From: Mastigamoeba balamuthi
Taxonomy: Eukaryota; Evosea; Mastigamoebida; Mastigamoebidae
DNA length: 64,000 bases
Direction: 5' to 3'
Assembly: GCA_902651635.1 (NCBI GenBank)
Contig: CACRSC010001917.1
Coordinates: forward strand, 1,043,437-1,107,436
The notes under the pieces: model-generated
What the model saw: the letters and a program-made list of their open reading frames with translations, nothing else
Database searches by the model: none
Told to the model about the DNA's origin: nothing
Shown: piece after piece, positions 60,040-64,000 of the stretch
How positions within the stretch are numbered: position 1 is the first letter of the stretch
How the letters are laid out: every line of letters begins with the position of its first letter
Program-made: the position numbers and the translations under genes

Positions 60040-61603
60040 CTACATGGGGCACGACGGGGGGACGTCCTCCGTGTCTGACGGCGGGGGGCTCATCTCTGTG
60101 TCGCTGTCCGCAGCCATCAGCGGCCTGTCGCCCATGAACAGCCTTCCGTCCATGACGCCGTGGTAGGGCCTCGCCTCGTGCTGCTGCTGCTGCTGCTGCT
60201 GCTGTTGCTCTTGTTGTTGCTGCTGCTGCCTGAGCTCCTCGTCCCGTTCGCTCCTGCCGGCGGTGATGAGCTGTGCGTCGTCGAGCATCGGCGAGGGCGG
60301 CGCAGCGCGCGAGGCAGAGACGGCTGGCGAGGGCATCGGCGACACTCGCGCCCGCTTGGTGTCGGGGGGCGACGCCATGTCCGACGCCCCGCTGCGTGGC
60401 GTCCGCTTGACCTGCGCCGTCGTCTGCCTCGCCGGCGTCGACGTCGGCGTCGACACAGCCGACGGCGTCGCCGGAGTCGCCGCCGGGGCCGGCGGCAGTA
60501 TCGAGGCGATGACAAAGGCCGCCTCGTAGAGCGCCCCGCTGCGCAGCATGAGGACGACGGGCATCCCCGCCCGCGTGATGTGCAGCGAGAGCGGCTGCCC
60601 GACGACGTCGCCGAGCGAGGCCACGCTCTTGAGGTCCCGCAGCGACAGCGTGACCGAGACCTCGGGCGGGGGCCCCGCGGCGTCGTTGCAGGCGTTGTCC
60701 GCGTTGTCCGCGTCGTCGGGCTGCTCTGTGGGGTACAGGTACTCGTCGAACCACTTGAGGTCCAGCGCTATCTCCGTCTTGATCGCCTTGGCCGCGTTGG
60801 AGCGCGTCTTGGACCCCTCGTCCGTGAACCTGGCCGTGGACGAGCCGTCAGAGACGGTCCCCGAGAGGCGAGGAGAGACGCCTGCACGCACGTCCGAAGC
60901 CACGCCTTGGAGTCAGTGAAAACCAGCGAGACCTCCTCGGCCGACCCGGTGTGGAAGTGGGCCAGGAAGTCGAGCATCGTCTTGGACTTGACCAGCACCT
61001 TCATCGGCGTCTCCGTCGAGAAGTTGGCCTACCAAGCACAACGGCCACAGATATCAGGATTTGGATTTCCAGCAAACCCCAGGGAAATGATGATTCCTCT
61101 TTTCCTCGATAGATCCCGCAATCTCCACGTAGATTCCAGGAAATCCGAAAAGAGAAAATCCAAGCAATCGGCGCAGGGAGGGGAGAGAATCTGACCTCGA
61201 GGGCGTCGCAGTCCTCGAAGGCGATGGTGAACTTCTTTCTGCTGCCGCGCTTGCAGTGCTGCGTGATGACGAGCCTCTGCATCTCCTCGTCGGCGTGCAG
61301 CACGCACCTGTCCACCGCCGCGGCGCCCCTGAAGGCCGCGGCGAGCGGCTTGGCCCTGACCTGGTACTTGCGGGCCCCCGCGGCCCCCGGGCCCGCAGAG
61401 GGGTCGTACGAGTCGAAGAAGGGGCGCGGCAGCGTGACGGCCGCGTAGGCGCTGTGCGACGCGTTGAGGACGCGCATGACGAGGGACTCGCGGCCGGCCT
61501 CGAGGAAGACCTCCTGGCCGATCTTGGCGAGGCAGACGAGCGTCTTGGCGAACAGGCGCACGTGCTTGGCGCCGATCGTGGCCTCGACGGCGGGCGCTGC
61601 CAT
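60040..61603 (-). CDS. rad9: Rad9 checkpoint clamp subunit
   Basis: Host gene with exons 61603-61196, 61028-60892 and 60829-60040; 444 residues. The N-terminal half shows the PCNA-like Rad9 fold: GAKHVRLFAKTLVCLAKIGQEV, YAAVTLPRPFFDSY, then KRGSRKKFTIAFEDC, and TMLDFLAHFHTGSAEEVSL further on. The disordered C-terminal tail has a glutamine tract (about 380-402) and an acidic Ser/Pro-rich end (DTEMSPPPSDTEDVPP), as in other Rad9 tails that are phosphorylated and bind TopBP1. Rad9 forms the 9-1-1 clamp at DNA damage with Hus1 and Rad1. A TATA-like ttttataaaa lies just upstream. Confidence 0.8.
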
Positions 61604-61765
61604 TGCTGCTGCTTTTTTTTATAAAATTAGGATTTGATGAGATATCTTCCTGATTTGCATCTGAGATTTTATTCTGCTCTCCCCTTGCCACACGTATCCA
61701 GCTCCATCCCTGGTTCCAAAACTGAATCGATACAGTACAGACAGCAGCGAGCAGCGACCCTCTTG

Positions 61766-62547
61766 CTACTGGAACAGCAACTTCGCAATCTGGACGTTGA
61801 GCAACTGGCCGTACAGTGTGGCCTCGAGCTCAGCCAGCCTTCTCGCGATGCTGCCCTCGGCCACGCTAGTTGGAGCTGCAGCCGCTGCGTCACTGAGGGC
61901 GAACTGGGAGTTGTCGGCCAGAGGGGCTTGGGGCTCCATCACGGGCTCCACGGGCGACGTCCTGGGCGTGGGCTTGGAGCACAGCATCAGGGGCTGCGTG
62001 TGAGGGCGTGCAACGACGTCCCCTCTGCTGTCGAGCACATCGACAACTATCACGACGCGCCCTCCGAGGTGCAGCCTCGACGAGTTGCAGTGCCTGAGGG
62101 GCAGCAGAGCGCGTTAGGACCCCGCCCACCACGCATCCCGGTGCCTTGTGTGCACGCACGAGCGGCAGTAGTCGAAGCGGACGACGCATGTGCCCGAGGG
62201 GGTGTACTCGGTCGCCGCGGGGTCGCCACTGCCGTTGGCAGGCGTGAACCCGAGGGTCACGTTGGCCCCCTTCTTCGCGCAGCACCGCTGGCACGTCGGC
62301 ACCTCGTCGCCCTCTACGCGCAACGCCAGGTGGAGGGGGGTCGTGTTAGAGGCGGCGAGAACGGTTCCGGGTGCTCACCGAGAGTACTGCCCTCGGGGTA
62401 CAGCTTGGCTCTGCCCGCCTGGAACCGCACGTGGGCGTCGGTCACTCGGTGCTCTGCCATCCACGACACGCCGGCCTCGAAGGTGACCTTTCCGGAACCG
62501 TCAGAGAAATGCGCCAGGAGGGCGGCGACAGAGGCATCGGAAGGCAT
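61766..62547 (-). CDS. Conserved-looking Cys-rich protein, unknown
   Basis: Host gene; exons 62547-62379, 62313-62133 and 62093-61766 give 225 residues from MPSDASVAALL. After a small N-terminal region comes CQRCCAKKG, a strand-rich core with TEYTPSGTCVVRFDYCRSC and HTRHRD, then LHLGGRVVIVVDVLDSRGDVV, and an Ala-rich C-terminal helix with leucine heptads. The beta-rich, Arg/His/Cys-rich core recalls immunoglobulin-like DNA-binding domains, but I cannot name the family. The last intron is only 39 bp. A more upstream start exon (near 62639) is possible but did not fit a phase. Confidence 0.5.
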
Positions 62548-62639
62548 GCCTGGAATGGCGCGAGCAGAAAGACCTTGCTGTCCGACGCCCAGATGCGCGG
62601 AGGCGCCGCAGCGTCGCTGGCCTCGACTTGGCTGTCCAT

Positions 62640-63110
62640 TCGGTGGTCTTGTGTGGTGCTGTTGGCACTGTTCTAAGAACAGAATCCGATTCCGCGAGTC
62701 AGGGTGGGGGTACCCCCACACAAATGAAAAAGAGCAAAACTTGCGCGGAATCAGCAAATCGTTTCTGCGGCACTGCCAAAAAAGGTGCAAAATGAGAGTG
62801 TCAAACCGTTCCTTCCCGTTCTGTATGCTGTGAGCGGTTTTTCGTTACCTGGCGAGCGCACTCATTTGATGACAGCTCCAGAAGAGATATCAGCATGAAT
62901 ATTTAACCCAAGTCCCGGCATGCTGATGCCATTTACGTACCGGATATGATTGAGGGAAAACGGGTTCCTCCGCCGCTGCTCGCAACAAAAAACGATGCGG
63001 AAACTCATTCAATGAAGCAATGCAGTCTACAATTTGGCACAGAGGCGGCGTGTTTCTTGCATCGAGCCTATGGGTGGGCCAGGTGGGCCACGCTGCAGCT
63101 CAACTATGCT
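62640..63110. other. Intergenic DNA
   Basis: No gene supported in 470 bp between two minus-strand genes. No repeat or motif stands out. Confidence 0.4.
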
Positions 63111-64000
63111 TCACTGCACAACGCAACTCGCTGAGGAACTGCCCCTCATTCCGTACATCACCCCTGCGATTCCCGTCAGATGCGCGTGCTGCAGTGGCGG
63201 GGAGTGGCACATACTTGCCGCGCTGTCGTTGAAGTGGACACCGGTATCCGACTCCACAGCAGTGTCGAGGTTCTCTTCCGCAAGGCGCAGCTGCGAGTCA
63301 TACAGCTTCATCTGCGACCTCTGCTGAGCGGTGTGGACAGCCCTCGACAGCAGCTGCCTGTACGCCACCGCGGTCGCTCTCGACTCCGACAACTGCCCCT
63401 GGGCTGCGAGCCGCGCGCACGTCTTGCTGACATACATGCCGACCACCATGACGTCGAGGCCACGCTCGGCGACTGCTGTGTCGTCGCACGACGGCAAGGA
63501 CCCCGTCTCGACGCGCATGCAGCGGCAGCCGTCGAGGCGGGTGTACGAGAGCTGCACCTGGTACGGCACCTCGCTGGGCATCTTGGCAACGGCCTCGAAC
63601 GAAAACACGGCCTCGGTGTCCGCGTACACGTTGCCGATCTCGAGCTCCGCGGGGTCGACACGGACTCCCAGGGACGAGTGCAGGACAACGGAGGCGCGGG
63701 CACCGGTCGCCAGCACGACGCGGTCGAGGGCACCGCGGAAACCAGTCGTGAGGGAGAGCGGATCCGCCATGTCGATAGCTCCCCCTGAGGCGTCCGCGAC
63801 TCTGCCCAGGTTCTCGAGCGAGCACGTCGTACCCTTGATCCCGAGGATGGACACCGCGACCCCGGACTGGCTGGCCAGCGAGCCCACCCGGTTGTAGAAC
63901 TCCGCGGTGGCTGCTGCGTCCGCTGCGTCCTCCACAGCCCCGAGGCCGATGTTGGCAATACCGTCTGTGCAAACCACGACTTTGCTCCCGCGACCTGCCG
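63111..64000 (-). CDS. vWA-domain protein, C-terminal part, runs off window
   Basis: Host gene, partial. The visible 295 residues begin inside a vWA domain (VVVCTDGIANIGLG, matching [13 protein letters not shown] in the Ras-vWA gene). They continue with the same C-terminal module: a beta region (VPYQVQLSYTRLDGCRCMRVETG against [20 protein letters not shown]) and a helical stretch. It is a paralogue of 46285-49408; whether it too has a Ras domain lies outside the window. The C-terminus ends in CVVQ, a Cys-a-a-X box that may be prenylated. Confidence 0.7.
   Translation of the reverse strand, partial: AGRGSKVVVCTDGIANIGLGAVEDAADAAATAEFYNRVGSLASQSGVAVSILGIKGTTCSLENLGRVADASGGAIDMADPLSLTTGFRGALDRVVLATGARASVVLHSSLGVRVDPAELEIGNVYADTEAVFSFEAVAKMPSEVPYQVQLSYTRLDGCRCMRVETGSLPSCDDTAVAERGLDVMVVGMYVSKTCARLAAQGQLSESRATAVAYRQLLSRAVHTAQQRSQMKLYDSQLRLAEENLDTAVESDTGVHFNDSAASMCHSPPLQHAHLTGIAGVMYGMRGSSSASCVVQ

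Noticed and set aside
62574-62639. Upstream first exon for the Cys-rich gene (MDSQVEASDAAA)
   Set aside because: No donor/acceptor pair joined it in phase to the downstream frame, so the start was placed at 62547; an exon there is possible but unsupported.

Overview
The window is nuclear DNA of a unicellular eukaryote, most likely an amoebozoan. The right 24 kb holds GC-rich host genes with short GT..AG introns (39-323 bp, mostly under 100 bp), a long-armed tRNA-Leu, a Costars-LIM-RhoGAP protein, a Ras GTPase joined to a zinc finger and a von Willebrand A domain (a fusion resembling the Dictyostelium 'circularly permutated Ras' proteins), a Rad9 checkpoint clamp and an SLC5-type transporter. 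The genus cannot be fixed from sequence alone; an archamoeba or another GC-rich amoebozoan would fit.

Positions 1 to about 40.3 kb are a virus-derived block, treated here as a fossil. It carries hallmarks of a small Nucleocytoviricota-like DNA virus: an archaeo-eukaryotic primase plus D5/SF3-type helicase, an A32-like packaging ATPase, a VLTF3-like late transcription factor, a RuvC/A22-like Holliday-junction resolvase, GRF and DUF5679-like zinc proteins, three tandem collagen-like fibre genes, a large coiled-coil structural region and about fifteen tiny membrane proteins. I found no DNA polymerase, RNA polymerase or certain major capsid protein. A T-run motif (consensus near CTTTTTTCTGA) lies just upstream of many of its genes on both strands. 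The block is broken in roughly ten places, but many small genes look whole. A young-looking Ty3-type LTR retrotransposon (3363-9367) sits inside the primase-helicase gene, and a palindrome-rich island with inverted ends (about 35710-36920) sits inside another gene. The left edge (1-741) repeats, in the same order and at moderate protein similarity, the block at 29.2-30.3 kb, so remains of two related genomes or an internal duplication are present.

From 40.4 kb the host sequence begins: two tandem secreted serine peptidases of the S33/TAP type (40.4-42.9 and 43.6-46.1 kb). In the first copy about 174 bp holding promoter, start codon and signal peptide are inverted. Then follow tRNA-Leu(GAG) (46.15 kb, minus), the Ras-zinc finger-vWA gene (46.3-49.4 kb, minus), Costars-LIM-RhoGAP (49.7-51.4 kb, minus), the SLC5-like symporter (51.9-54.25 kb, minus), a divergent possible SPRY-like gene (54.4-55.2 kb, plus), two tandem PSI-domain type I membrane proteins (55.9-57.8 and 58.1-60.0 kb, plus), Rad9 (60.0-61.6 kb, minus), an unidentified Cys-rich protein (61.8-62.5 kb, minus), and the C-terminal part of a second vWA protein running off the right edge (63.1-64.0 kb, minus).
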